Source: Planotetraspora thailandica
Lineage (GTDB): Bacteria; Actinomycetota; Actinomycetes; Streptosporangiales; Streptosporangiaceae
DNA length: 64,000 bases
Direction: 5' to 3'
Assembly (NCBI RefSeq): GCF_016863335.1
Contig: NZ_BOOR01000018.1
Location: 1 to 64,000 of the forward strand
Shown here: positions 53,438 through 61,656 of the stretch, piece by piece
Position numbering within the stretch: the first letter of the stretch is position 1
How the letters are laid out: each line of letters starts with the position of its first letter
Position numbers and translations under genes: made by a program
Notes under the pieces: model-generated
The model's input: the letters and a program-made list of their open reading frames with translations, nothing else
Told to the model about the DNA's origin: nothing
The model's database searches: none

Positions 53438-54355
53438 ATGAAATTGAGGATCTTCACTGAACCCCAGCAGGGCGCGACATACGATGACCTGCTCGCGGTG
53501 GCCCAGGCGGCTGAGCGGCTGGGATTCGACGCGTTCTTCCGGTCCGACCATTACCAGCGGATGGGGGCGGGCGACCCCGGGGCGGGGCCGACGGACGCGT
53601 GGGTGACTCTGGCGGGTCTTGCCAGGGAGACCTCGCGCATCCGGCTCGGCACGCTGGTGTCGGCCGCGACCTTCCGGCTGCCCGGCCCGCTGGCGATCAC
53701 TGTCGCCGGTGTCGACCAGATGAGCGGCGGCAGGATCGAGCTCGGCCTCGGAACCGGGTGGTTCGACGACGAGCACCGCTCGTACGGCATCCCGTTCCCG
53801 CCGCTCGGGGAGCGGTTCGAGCGCCTGGAAGAGCAGCTGGAGATCATCACCGGCCTGTGGGAGGCGGTCAAGCCCTTCTCGTACGAGGGGCGTCACTACA
53901 GCGTGGTGGACTCGCCGGCGTTGCCGAAGCCGGTGCAGCGGCCCCGTCCGCCGATCATCCTCGGCGGAGGCGGCGCGAAGAGGACGCCGCGGCTCGCCGC
54001 CAGATTCGCCGACGAGTTCAACGTGCCGTTCCACATGCCCGCCGACACCGGTGCGGCCTACGACCGCGTGAGGGAGGCGTGTGAGAAAGCCGGACGTGCG
54101 CCCATGCTCCTGTCGGCCGCCCAGGTCGTCTGCGTCGGGTCCGACGAGGCCGAGATCGCGCGCCGCGCCCAGGCCATCGGCCGGGATGTCGACGAACTGC
54201 GGGAACACGGCCTGACCGGCACGCCGCAGGAGGTCGTGGACAAGATCGGTGTGTTCCGCGATTTGGGCGCCGAGCGGCTCTACCTTCAGGTCCTCGACCT
54301 CGCCGACCTCGACCACCTGGAGCTGATCGCGGCCGAGGTCCTCCCACACGTTTGA
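53438..54355 (+). CDS. F420-dependent LLM-class oxidoreductase
   Basis: The 305-residue luciferase-like TIM-barrel protein starts MKLRIFTEPQQGATYDDLLAVAQAAERLGFDAFFRSDHY, the usual opening of the F420-binding LLM group. It continues with RIRLGTLVSAATFRLPGPLAITVAGVDQMSGGRIELGLGTGWFDDEHRSYGIPFPPLGERFERLEEQLEII, the conserved family core with the Gly-rich cofactor-phosphate loop. It ends with TPQEVVDKIGVFRDLGAERLYLQVLDL. It would reduce or oxidise a small molecule using deazaflavin F420. Substrate unknown. Length typical. Confidence 0.9.
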   Translation: MKLRIFTEPQQGATYDDLLAVAQAAERLGFDAFFRSDHYQRMGAGDPGAGPTDAWVTLAGLARETSRIRLGTLVSAATFRLPGPLAITVAGVDQMSGGRIELGLGTGWFDDEHRSYGIPFPPLGERFERLEEQLEIITGLWEAVKPFSYEGRHYSVVDSPALPKPVQRPRPPIILGGGGAKRTPRLAARFADEFNVPFHMPADTGAAYDRVREACEKAGRAPMLLSAAQVVCVGSDEAEIARRAQAIGRDVDELREHGLTGTPQEVVDKIGVFRDLGAERLYLQVLDLADLDHLELIAAEVLPHV

Positions 54356-54410
54356 TCGGGCTTCTTAATCGGGTCGCGGGAGAAATGGGGCATCCGGCAC
54401 ACTTTGCCGG

Positions 54411-55901
54411 GTGCTCCTCACTATTTCCACCACGCTTCACCCGGCCACGGATCTCGGGTTCCTGCTGCACAAACACCCGGATCGGGTCCAGGAGTTCGAG
54501 CAGTCCTTCGGCACGGCGCGCGTCCTCTACCCGGAGGCGAGTGAAGAGCGCTGCACGGCCGCGCTGCTCCTGGAGGTCGACCCCATCAGGCTCGTGCGCT
54601 CAAGCGGGAAGTCGTCGCCCGACTTCTCACTGGGCCAGTACGTCAACGACCGGCCCTACGCCGCCTCGTCTCTGCTGGCCGTCGCCATCGCGGACGTCTT
54701 CCGTACGGCCAGGGCGGGACGGTGCAAGGCGCGGCAGGATCTCGCCGACCGGCCTATCCCGCTCGAGCTCATGCTGCCCGCGCTGCCGTGCCGGGGCGGA
54801 GCCGAGCTCGCGCACCGGCTGTTCGAGCCGCTCGGCTGGCAGGTGGACGCCCAGGCCGTACAACTGGACGAGGGCTTTCCCGACTGGGGCGACTCGCGCT
54901 ATGTGCGCCTGACGCTGCGGGGGGAGGTGCGCCTGTCCGACGCGCTCAACCACCTCTATGTGCTGCTCCCGGTGCTGGACGACGCCAAGCACTACTGGAT
55001 CGCGGGAGACGAGGTCGACAAGCTGATCGGGGCCGGGAGCGGATGGCTGGCCGGTCACCCGGACCGGGCGCTGATCACCCGGCGTTATCTCGGCCGCCGC
55101 GGAGCGCTAACGCGTACGGCTTTCGCCCGCCTCGCCGAACTCGGGGACGACGTGGAGGAGTCGCTTGAGCCGCCGGCCGAGGAAGAGGTGACGGAGGCGG
55201 CAGGCCGTCCGGACTCGGCGTCGGACACGTCGGATGCCGGCGTGTCCGACGAGGGCCTGCGGAGGACGCCGCTGAACACCCTGCGCAGGGACGCGGTCGT
55301 GGCGGCGCTGGAGGAGGTGGGCGCAAGATCGGTGATCGACCTCGGATGCGGGTCCGGGCAGCTGCTGACCGCCCTTCTCGGCCGGCCGGCGTTCGCCAAG
55401 GTCGCGGGGACGGACGTGTCGGCGCGCACGCTCTCCATCGCCGCACGCAAGCTGCGGCTCGACCGCATGCCGGATGCCAAGCGGGCGCGGCTGGAGCTGT
55501 TTCAGGGTTCCCTGACGTACACCGATGCGCGTTTTGCCGGCTATGACGCCGCGGTGCTGATGGAGGTGGTCGAGCATGTCGACCCGCCGCGGCTTCCCGC
55601 GCTCGAACGGGTCGTCTTCGGCGTGGCCCGGCCTCGGCACGTGATCGTGACCACGCCCAACGTCGAGTACAACGTCAGATACGAGGGCCTGGCTGGGGAA
55701 GGGGGGCCTGTTCGGCGCCGGCATCCGGACCATCGGTTCGAGTGGACCCGGGCCGAGTTCGCCGCCTGGGCGGGCGGAGTGTGCCAGGCCTACGGCTACG
55801 AGGTGGCCGTCAGGCCCGTGGGTGAAGACGACCCCGAGGTCGGTCCCCCCACCCAGATGGCCGTCTTCACCCTCCCCGCCGCCCCACCCCCTTTGGCGTG
55901 A
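54411..55901 (+). CDS. hen1: 3'-terminal RNA ribose 2'-O-methyltransferase Hen1
   Basis: A GTG start at 54411 gives 496 residues. The N-terminal half (1-240) is the Hen1 domain that activates the Pnkp ligase (LLTISTTLHPATDLGFLLHKHPDRVQEFEQSFGTARVLYPEASEERCTAALLLEVDP). The C-terminal half is a SAM methyltransferase (VIDLGCGSGQLLTALLG) with the Hen1 metal site: EVVEHVD, and a His in HPDHRFEWTRAEF. With Pnkp it heals and seals cut RNA and marks the repaired end by 2'-O-methylation. The stop codon overlaps the first unit of array 2. Confidence 0.94.
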   Translation: MLLTISTTLHPATDLGFLLHKHPDRVQEFEQSFGTARVLYPEASEERCTAALLLEVDPIRLVRSSGKSSPDFSLGQYVNDRPYAASSLLAVAIADVFRTARAGRCKARQDLADRPIPLELMLPALPCRGGAELAHRLFEPLGWQVDAQAVQLDEGFPDWGDSRYVRLTLRGEVRLSDALNHLYVLLPVLDDAKHYWIAGDEVDKLIGAGSGWLAGHPDRALITRRYLGRRGALTRTAFARLAELGDDVEESLEPPAEEEVTEAAGRPDSASDTSDAGVSDEGLRRTPLNTLRRDAVVAALEEVGARSVIDLGCGSGQLLTALLGRPAFAKVAGTDVSARTLSIAARKLRLDRMPDAKRARLELFQGSLTYTDARFAGYDAAVLMEVVEHVDPPRLPALERVVFGVARPRHVIVTTPNVEYNVRYEGLAGEGGPVRRRHPDHRFEWTRAEFAAWAGGVCQAYGYEVAVRPVGEDDPEVGPPTQMAVFTLPAAPPPLA

Positions 55902-56197
55902 TCATGCAGAAGTTCGTGCACATGCGTGCTGAGCTGGCTCTATGCATTTCGTGATCATGCAGAAGTTCGGAGAAAGCGCGTTCTAGCTGCGGCGATGGAG
56001 CTCGTGATCATGCAATAGAAGTTCGATTGCATGATCACGAGCGGGGTTTGCCCAGGTGGGACCGTACGGCAGCGAACTTCTGCATGATCACGAAAGGTAT
56101 CGCCCCAGGTCAGGGCCAGGGGCTCCGAACTTCTGCATGATCACGTCCGGGGTTTGGGCAGGTGGGCACGGGTGTTGCCGAAGTTCTGCATGATCAC
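55898..56197. repeat. Phased symmetric repeat array 2 (53-bp period) between hen1 and pnkp
   Basis: Forward copies of GTGATCATGCAGAAGTTC start at 55898 and 55951, then a modified unit at 56004 that is half of a perfect hairpin. Inverted copies end at 56038, 56091, 56144 and 56197. Every step is exactly 53 bp. The 35-bp spacers differ but carry CAGGT (or ACCTG/AGCTG forward) 16 bases from the unit. The first copy overlaps the hen1 stop codon. It shares design and sequence with array 1, 19 kb away. Confidence 0.92.
56001..56041. repeat. Perfect 16-bp hairpin at the centre of array 2
   Basis: CTCGTGATCATGCAAT (56001-56016) and ATTGCATGATCACGAG (56026-56041) are exact reverse complements around the 9-base loop AGAAGTTCG. 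The loop carries the array's GAAGTTC module. It is the mirror centre of array 2 and would form a stable stem in a hen1-pnkp transcript or a cruciform in DNA. Confidence 0.95.
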
Positions 56198-56270
56198 CAC
56201 CAAGGTGGGCGGTGTGATCACCGCCAAGGCGGCGCGATGGGTCAGGGGTTTTGGGTGACTTTGTTAGGGG

Positions 56271-58760
56271 TTGTCTGTGGTTGAAGTAAGAGTTCCCCGG
56301 ATGGGGCTGGTCGTGCTGGTCGGGATCTCGGGCAGCGGCAAATCGACGTTCGCCGCCAAGCATTTCGCGCCGACCCAGGTCATCTCCTCCGACTACTGCC
56401 GCGGCCTGGTCGCCGACGACGAGAACGACCAGTCGGCCACGCCCGACGCGTTCGACGTGCTTCATTACATCGTCGGCACCCGGCTGCGGCGTGGCCTGTT
56501 CACGGTGGTCGACGCCACCAATGTTCAGTGGGATGCGCGCAAGCAGCTGATCGAGCTGGCCAAGAGCCATGACGTGATGGCGGACGCGATCGTGCTCGAC
56601 GTCCCCGAAGAGGTGGCGCTCGCCCGTAACGCCGCCAGGCCCGACCGGACGTTCGGCCCCCACGTGATCACCCGCCAGCGCAAGGACCTGCGCCGCTCGC
56701 TCGGCAAGATCGCCAGGGACGGCTTCCGGCGCATCCACGTCCTGCGCGGCGACGACATCGACGAGGCCGTCATCACCTATGAGAAGTCGTGGTCGGACCG
56801 CACCGAGCTCACGGGGCCCTTCGACATCATCGGCGACGTCCACGGCTGCCGGTTGGAGCTGGAGACCCTGCTGCGGACCCTCGGCTGGACGGTCACGCCG
56901 ACCGGCGCCACCCATCCCGAGGGCAGGACGGCGGTGTTCGTGGGTGACCTGGTCGACCGGGGCCCCGACACTCCGGGCGTGCTGCGCCTGGTCATGGGCA
57001 TGGTCGCGGCCGGCACGGCGCTGTGCGTGTCCGGCAACCACGAGCAGAAGCTCGTCCGCGCGCTCAACGGGCGCAAGGTCAGGGTCGCCCACGGGCTGGA
57101 GGAGTCGCTGACGCAGCTCGCCGCGGAGCCGGAGGAGTTCCGCGAGGCCGCGCGCACCTTCATGGACGGGCTGATCAGCCACTACCGGCTCGACGGCGGA
57201 GCTCTCGTCGTCGCCCACGCGGGGCTCAAGGAGGCCTACCACGGCAGGGCGTCCGGCCGCGTCCGGGCCTTCGCCCTTTACGGTGACACCACGGGCGAGA
57301 CCGACGAGTACGGCCTGCCGGTCCGTTACCCGTGGGCCAACGAGTACCGCGGGCGGGCGATGGTGGTCTACGGGCACACGCCGACCACCGAACCCGAATG
57401 GGTGAACAACACGATCTGCCTCGACACGGGGGCGGTGTTCGGCGGCAGCCTGACCGCGCTGCGCTACCCCGAGCGGCAGCTCGTCTCAGTGCCGGCCGAG
57501 AAGGTCTGGTACGAGCCGGTCCGGCCGCTGACGTCGCAGTTCGCCCGCGACCCCGGCGTGCTCGACATCGGCGACGTGACCGGCACCCGCCACGTGGAGA
57601 CCCGGCACGGCGGCCGCGTCAAGATCGTCCAGGAGAACTCGGCGGCGGCGCTGGAGATCATGAGCCGGTTCTCGGTGGACCCGCGCTGGCTGGTCTACCT
57701 TCCGCCGACGATGTCCCCGCCGGAGACCTCGGCGCTCGACGGCTTCCTGGAGCACCCGGACCAGGCGTTCGCGGAATACGCCAAGGCCGGCGTGTCCCGG
57801 GTGGTCTGCGAGGAGAAGCACATGGGCTCGCGGGCGATAGCCGTACTGGCCAGGACCCCCGAGGCGGCGGCCAGGCGGTTCGGCGTCACGGACGGCACCA
57901 CCGGCAGCGTCTACACCCGCACCGGGCGGCCCTTCTTCGCCGACCTCACCGGTGAGCTCGTCGACCGGCTGCGTGACGCGGTGAGTCCGCTCTGGGACGA
58001 GCTGCGCACCGACTGGGTCGTGCTCGACGGCGAGCTGCTGCCCTGGTCGGCCAAGGCCGGGGGGCTGATCCGCGACCAGTACGCCTCGGTCGGCGCCGCG
58101 GCGCGGGCCGCCCTGCCGGAAGCGGTGGGGGTCCTGGAAGCGGCGGCCGGGCGCGGCCTGGATGTAGGCGGCCTGCTGGACCGCACCCAGCGCCGTGCCG
58201 GCAACGCTGCCCTGTTCCGGGACGCCTATGCGCGCTACTGCTGGCCGGTTTCGGGCCTCGACGGGGTACGGCTCGCGCCGTTCCAGGTGCTCGCGTGCGA
58301 GGGCCGGGCGACCGCGGTGACGGAGCCGCACTCGTGGCATCTTGAGGTGCTCGGACGGCTGAGCTCCCCGATCCTCACCCCCACCAGGCACGTGTACGTC
58401 TCGCTCGACTCGGAGGAGGAGCGTGCCGCAGCCGTCGAGTGGTGGTCGGAGCTGACCGCCGCCGGGGGAGAGGGCATGGTGGTCAAGCCAGTCGACCACG
58501 CGCCCGGCCGCGTGCAGCCAGGCATCAAGGTGCGCGGGCGGGAATACCTCCGGATCATCTACGGGCCCGACTACACCGAGTCGCTCGACCTGCTGCGCCG
58601 GCGGTTCCTCGGCAAGAAGCGCTCGCTGGCGTCGCGCGAGCACGCCCTCGGCGTGGAGGCGCTGAGCCGCCTGGCCGACGGCGACCCCCTCTGGCGGGTC
58701 CACGAGGCGGTGTTCGCCGTGCTCGCGCTCGAGTCGGAGCCGGTCGACCCGCGCCTGTGA
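56271..58760 (+). CDS. pnkp: Polynucleotide kinase-phosphatase-ligase Pnkp
   Basis: Three domains in one chain (829 residues; TTG 56271, GTG 56277 or ATG 56301 as start). First, a kinase with P-loop GISGSGKST (18-26). Second, a binuclear metallophosphatase with DIIGDVHGC, GDLVDRGPD (about 225) and GNHEQK. Third, an adenylyltransferase/ligase with EEKHMGSRA, whose Lys516 is the expected AMP nucleophile, then DGELLPW and EGMVVKP. It phosphorylates the 5' end, removes the 2',3' phosphate and, with Hen1, ligates. All key motifs are present. In other bacteria hen1 and pnkp are usually adjacent; here array 2 separates them by 369 bp. Confidence 0.95.
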   Translation: MSVVEVRVPRMGLVVLVGISGSGKSTFAAKHFAPTQVISSDYCRGLVADDENDQSATPDAFDVLHYIVGTRLRRGLFTVVDATNVQWDARKQLIELAKSHDVMADAIVLDVPEEVALARNAARPDRTFGPHVITRQRKDLRRSLGKIARDGFRRIHVLRGDDIDEAVITYEKSWSDRTELTGPFDIIGDVHGCRLELETLLRTLGWTVTPTGATHPEGRTAVFVGDLVDRGPDTPGVLRLVMGMVAAGTALCVSGNHEQKLVRALNGRKVRVAHGLEESLTQLAAEPEEFREAARTFMDGLISHYRLDGGALVVAHAGLKEAYHGRASGRVRAFALYGDTTGETDEYGLPVRYPWANEYRGRAMVVYGHTPTTEPEWVNNTICLDTGAVFGGSLTALRYPERQLVSVPAEKVWYEPVRPLTSQFARDPGVLDIGDVTGTRHVETRHGGRVKIVQENSAAALEIMSRFSVDPRWLVYLPPTMSPPETSALDGFLEHPDQAFAEYAKAGVSRVVCEEKHMGSRAIAVLARTPEAAARRFGVTDGTTGSVYTRTGRPFFADLTGELVDRLRDAVSPLWDELRTDWVVLDGELLPWSAKAGGLIRDQYASVGAAARAALPEAVGVLEAAAGRGLDVGGLLDRTQRRAGNAALFRDAYARYCWPVSGLDGVRLAPFQVLACEGRATAVTEPHSWHLEVLGRLSSPILTPTRHVYVSLDSEEERAAAVEWWSELTAAGGEGMVVKPVDHAPGRVQPGIKVRGREYLRIIYGPDYTESLDLLRRRFLGKKRSLASREHALGVEALSRLADGDPLWRVHEAVFAVLALESEPVDPRL

Positions 58761-58847
58761 CGGCGCCAGGGCCCAGGCGCCCGGGAGCAGGGCCCACGTC
58801 ACAGGCGCGGGCCTCGCCGGGAAGACGGCGAGGCCTACGATCTGGAC

Positions 58848-59483
58848 ATGCCTCCAACCAGAGCCGAGATCGAGGCCGCCAGGAACGCGACGATCCCCGA
58901 CGTGCTCGGGCCGGGCCTGGACGTGTTGTTCTGCGGCATCAACCCGGGCCTGTACTCCGCGGCGACCGGGCACCACTTCGCCCGGCCCGGCAACAGGTTC
59001 TGGCCGGCGCTGCACCTGTCGGGGCTCGTGCCGCGCCGGCTGGAGCCGTACGAGCAGTCGCTGCTGCCCTCGTACGGCCTCGGCATCACCAACATCGTGG
59101 CCCGGGCGACCGCGCGTGCCGACGAGCTGACGCCGGAGGAGATCCGCCAGGGCGGCCTTCTGCTCGCCGACCTGGTGCGCGACACGGCACCCCGCGTGCT
59201 CGCCGTCGCCGGGGTCTCCGCCTACCGGGTCGCCTTCGGCCGCCCGCGGGCGCGGATCGGCCCGCAGGACGACGTGATCGGCGGCGCGGCCGTGTATGTG
59301 CTGCCCAACCCCAGCGGGCTCAACGCCCACTGGCGGCTGGAGGACATCGCCGCGGAGATGGCCCGGCTGCGCCCCGGCACGCCCACCGAGCGGGACGGGG
59401 AGCAGCAGGCCGACGCGCGCGCCGGTCAGGAGGAGACGGGGCTGATCTTCGGCGGAGGGAGCGGGACGACCTCGCGCTCGTAG
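58848..59483 (+). CDS. mug: Mismatch-specific uracil-DNA glycosylase (MUG)
   Basis: The 211-residue enzyme removes uracil or thymine from G mispairs. Visible are the MUG motif CGINPGLYSAATGHHFARPGNRFW (its G-x-N-P-G site), LGITNIVARATARADELTPEEIR and the C-terminal active-site NPSGLNAHW. The last 40 residues (about 172 on) are polar, with no function visible. They overlap the 3' end of the convergent DUF6879 gene by 58 bp. Start at 58848 agrees with the family. Confidence 0.9.
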   Translation: MPPTRAEIEAARNATIPDVLGPGLDVLFCGINPGLYSAATGHHFARPGNRFWPALHLSGLVPRRLEPYEQSLLPSYGLGITNIVARATARADELTPEEIRQGGLLLADLVRDTAPRVLAVAGVSAYRVAFGRPRARIGPQDDVIGGAAVYVLPNPSGLNAHWRLEDIAAEMARLRPGTPTERDGEQQADARAGQEETGLIFGGGSGTTSRS

Positions 59484-60040
59484 TAGTCGAGCAGATCCTC
59501 GGCCTTGCCGTACAGGTCGGCCATGGTCCGCACGCACGCCTCGACGACATGCGCGTCGGTGATGCGCCGGCCTCCCACGTGGGCGCCCGCCTCGTCGTAC
59601 AGCACCTCGTACATGAGGCCGCCGTGCAGGGCGACCAGTTCGGGCAGCGGGGCCGTGCGCTCCAGGTGCCGCACCGCCGACGCGGGCAGCACGCGGGCCC
59701 GCTCACCCGCGCGGGTGCGCGCGGCGAGCAGCACGAGCTCCCACTGCATGTACGGCGTGAGCGGCGTCTCGACCACCCGCAGCCGTCGCAGCTCGACCCG
59801 GGGCGGCAGGTCGTGGGCGAAATTCATCTCGTCGATGAGCGCGAGCGCGCGGTCCCAGTCGCCGTCCATGAGCGCGACCCAGCTGGGCACGTCCGGCTCG
59901 TGGAAATGCTGGGCGCGTTCCAGCTTCCACACGACCCCGTGGATGTCCTGAAAACGTTCGTAGAACTCGGCTCGGTAGTCGGTGACGGACAGGACCTGTC
60001 CCGCCGTCCGTCGCACGTGTTCGATGGTCTCTCCGGGCAT
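59426..60040 (-). CDS. DUF6879-family protein
   Basis: The ATG at 60040 follows GGAGGAGG; the frame extends to 60172 but without a domain. The 204 residues match DUF6879: FQDIHGVVWKLERAQHFHEPDVPSWVALMDGDWDRALALIDEM, LRRLRVVETPLTPYMQWELVL, and HGGLMYEVLYDEAGAHVGGRRITDAHVVEACVRTMADLYGKAEDLLDYYERE. DUF6879 proteins are usually found with actinobacterial regulators; function unknown. Here it is the last gene of a leftward group behind a 41-aa peptide gene and an E1-like enzyme, so it may serve them. Confidence 0.85.
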   Translation of the reverse strand: MPGETIEHVRRTAGQVLSVTDYRAEFYERFQDIHGVVWKLERAQHFHEPDVPSWVALMDGDWDRALALIDEMNFAHDLPPRVELRRLRVVETPLTPYMQWELVLLAARTRAGERARVLPASAVRHLERTAPLPELVALHGGLMYEVLYDEAGAHVGGRRITDAHVVEACVRTMADLYGKAEDLLDYYEREVVPLPPPKISPVSS

Positions 60041-60147
60041 GGGGCCTCCTCCGGCGTATGCCGAGATCGAGTTGTGGGACCCGCGCCGAGGCCCCAGCCC
60101 GGACCGTGGAACCTCGCCGCGGTTCGTCGTGACGAACGTGGTGGTGT

Positions 60148-60273
60148 TCAGTTCCCCGTGGAGTTGCTGCACACGGTCGTCTCCGTCGTGTCCAGCCTTC
60201 TGATCAGGATCGTCCCCGCGGCCGGCCGCTCGTGCCGGTCCTCAGGCTCGGGCTCTGCCTCGGTCGGGTCCAT
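60148..60273 (-). CDS. 41-residue peptide ending in Asn, candidate RiPP precursor
   Basis: A GGAGG a few bases upstream supports the ATG at 60273. The peptide has an acidic, Pro/Glu-rich leader-like start (MDPTEAEPEPED), a central GTILIRRLDTTET, and a C-terminus TVCSNSTGN. It is flanked by an E1-like ThiF enzyme upstream (109 bp) and a DUF6879 gene downstream (107 bp), all leftward. In microcin C systems the MccB E1 enzyme adenylates a C-terminal Asn of a short peptide. The Asn end here fits that, but the peptide is much longer than MccA. A longer frame to 60375 exists. Confidence 0.6.
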   Translation of the reverse strand: MDPTEAEPEPEDRHERPAAGTILIRRLDTTETTVCSNSTGN

Positions 60274-60381
60274 CTCGCCCCCCTCCGTCGTCGGCGCCGT
60301 TGTCCGGCTCCGTTGATTGGGCCGCCGCACCCACTCCCCCCGAAAGCGACAGGTTGATGGTTCGCCGCGGGCCACCTCCGG

Positions 60382-61485
60382 TCAAGACCCAATTCCGCCG
60401 GGCCCGCACACCGGGCATCCGGGGCGCGGGGAGTGACGGACCAGCACGTGATGGTCGGGGGCGATGAGGTTTATTCCCACGAAGGATCCGCTGGCCGGCC
60501 GGGGAACGCCGGTGATCAGGGAGGTGACGGCGTGCGCCACCAGGAGGCCGGAGACGCCCGCCGACACGGCCACCACGCCGGGCCCTCCGAGGTCGACGGG
60601 AAGGTCGCGTCCGCGCCTGCGCGTCTCCCCGTCGATGAGGCACTCGTAGCAGGCTCCGCGCCCGCGTTCGAACGTTCCCACGGTGACCAGCGGCCCGTCG
60701 TAGCCGCCGCCCACCCAGGGCACGCCCGATCCGGCGCAGACCCGGTTGGCCCAGATCCTGATGCCGTCGCCCACACCGTGGCCGCGCGGCTCGTCCGCGC
60801 ACAGCGCGAGCACGTCACATCCGTCGAGGAGGGAACGCAGCGCGGCCACGCCGTCCACCCTGCGCCGCTCGCCGGTGACCTCGATGTCGGAATTGACCCG
60901 TCTGAGCCTGGCCACGGCGACGTCGACCTTCGCGCGGCCGACGTCGCCCTCGTCGTAGAGGACCTGCCGGTTGAGGTTGGACGTCTCCACCACGTCGGCG
61001 TCGACGCAGTGGATGCGGCCGACGCCGGTGGCCGCGAGCGCCCACGCCGCGTGGCTGCCGGTGCCGCCCAGGCCGAGGACGACCACGCGGGCCCGTTTCA
61101 GGCGCACCTGCGCCTCCCAGGAATGCGGGCGCGGCGTCAGGTCGACGAAGTGGAAGAACGCCTGACCCCTGCCGTACCGCTCCCTTTCCCGCTCGCTCAG
61201 CTCATCGGGCATGCCGGCCGCGGCGTCCTCGACGTGACCCGACGCGATCAGCGCGCCGATGAGCTCCTGCGCAGCGGCCGCCGAGACGCCCGGGACGGTT
61301 CCGCACACGGTCGCGGCGATCTGCTCGGGGGTCCGCGTGCCGTCCATGAGCGTGAGCGCGGCCCAGGCGCCGCCGAGCGGGTCGGCGATCTCGCCGGCCA
61401 GGCCGTAGATCTCGCCACCGATTCGCACCGTGCCGTCGTCGAGCCTGAACGGCTCGTGCATGCGTTTGACCCGTGGCAGCAGCAC
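60382..61485 (-). CDS. E1-like (ThiF/MccB-type) adenylating enzyme with an RRE-like N-terminus
   Basis: I place the start at GTG 61485, after GAGGGG, downstream of a strong terminator; the frame itself runs to 61647. Residues 1-90 look like a PqqD-type winged-helix (VRIGGEIYGLAGEI, LMDGTRTPEQIAATV), the leader-binding RRE fold. The E1 domain has the ATP-binding loop GLGGTGSHAAW (138-148), SNLNRQ arginine finger, GRAKVDVA, and zinc pairs CYEC (279-282) and CPVC (357-360). Length (367) matches MccB-like enzymes. It would activate a peptide C-terminus with ATP. The neighbouring 41-residue peptide is the likely substrate. Confidence 0.8.
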   Translation of the reverse strand: MLLPRVKRMHEPFRLDDGTVRIGGEIYGLAGEIADPLGGAWAALTLMDGTRTPEQIAATVCGTVPGVSAAAAQELIGALIASGHVEDAAAGMPDELSERERERYGRGQAFFHFVDLTPRPHSWEAQVRLKRARVVVLGLGGTGSHAAWALAATGVGRIHCVDADVVETSNLNRQVLYDEGDVGRAKVDVAVARLRRVNSDIEVTGERRRVDGVAALRSLLDGCDVLALCADEPRGHGVGDGIRIWANRVCAGSGVPWVGGGYDGPLVTVGTFERGRGACYECLIDGETRRRGRDLPVDLGGPGVVAVSAGVSGLLVAHAVTSLITGVPRPASGSFVGINLIAPDHHVLVRHSPRPGCPVCGPGGIGS

Positions 61486-61506
61486 CTGACCGGTTCCCCT
61501 CGCGAA

Positions 61507-61536
61507 ACGGAGGGCGGGACGCCGCCCGCCCTCCGT
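61507..61536 (-). terminator. Strong hairpin after the DUF1707 gene
   Basis: ACGGAGGGCGGG (61507-61518) and CCCGCCCTCCGT (61525-61536) are exact reverse complements around a six-base loop. On the minus strand it lies between the DUF1707 stop and the chosen ThiF start, so it probably ends the DUF1707 transcript. It also argues against the longer ThiF frame. Confidence 0.65.
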
Positions 61537-61656
61537 GTGCTCGTGTGGTCGCCGGGTCAGGACCGTGTCGTGACTGTCATGATTCGCCGGCGGCTGACCG
61601 TGACCGGTCCTGATCGACAAATCATCATCTGCCGCCGTGTTGTTCAAGTCCCAATT

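Noticed and set aside
60274-60375. Longer N-terminus for the 41-residue peptide
   Set aside because: The ATG at 60273 has a good ribosome-binding site; the upstream residues are Arg-rich without conservation signs.
61486-61647. Longer N-terminus for the ThiF-type enzyme
   Set aside because: It would place a perfect 12-bp terminator hairpin inside the coding region, and the RRE-like domain starts after it.
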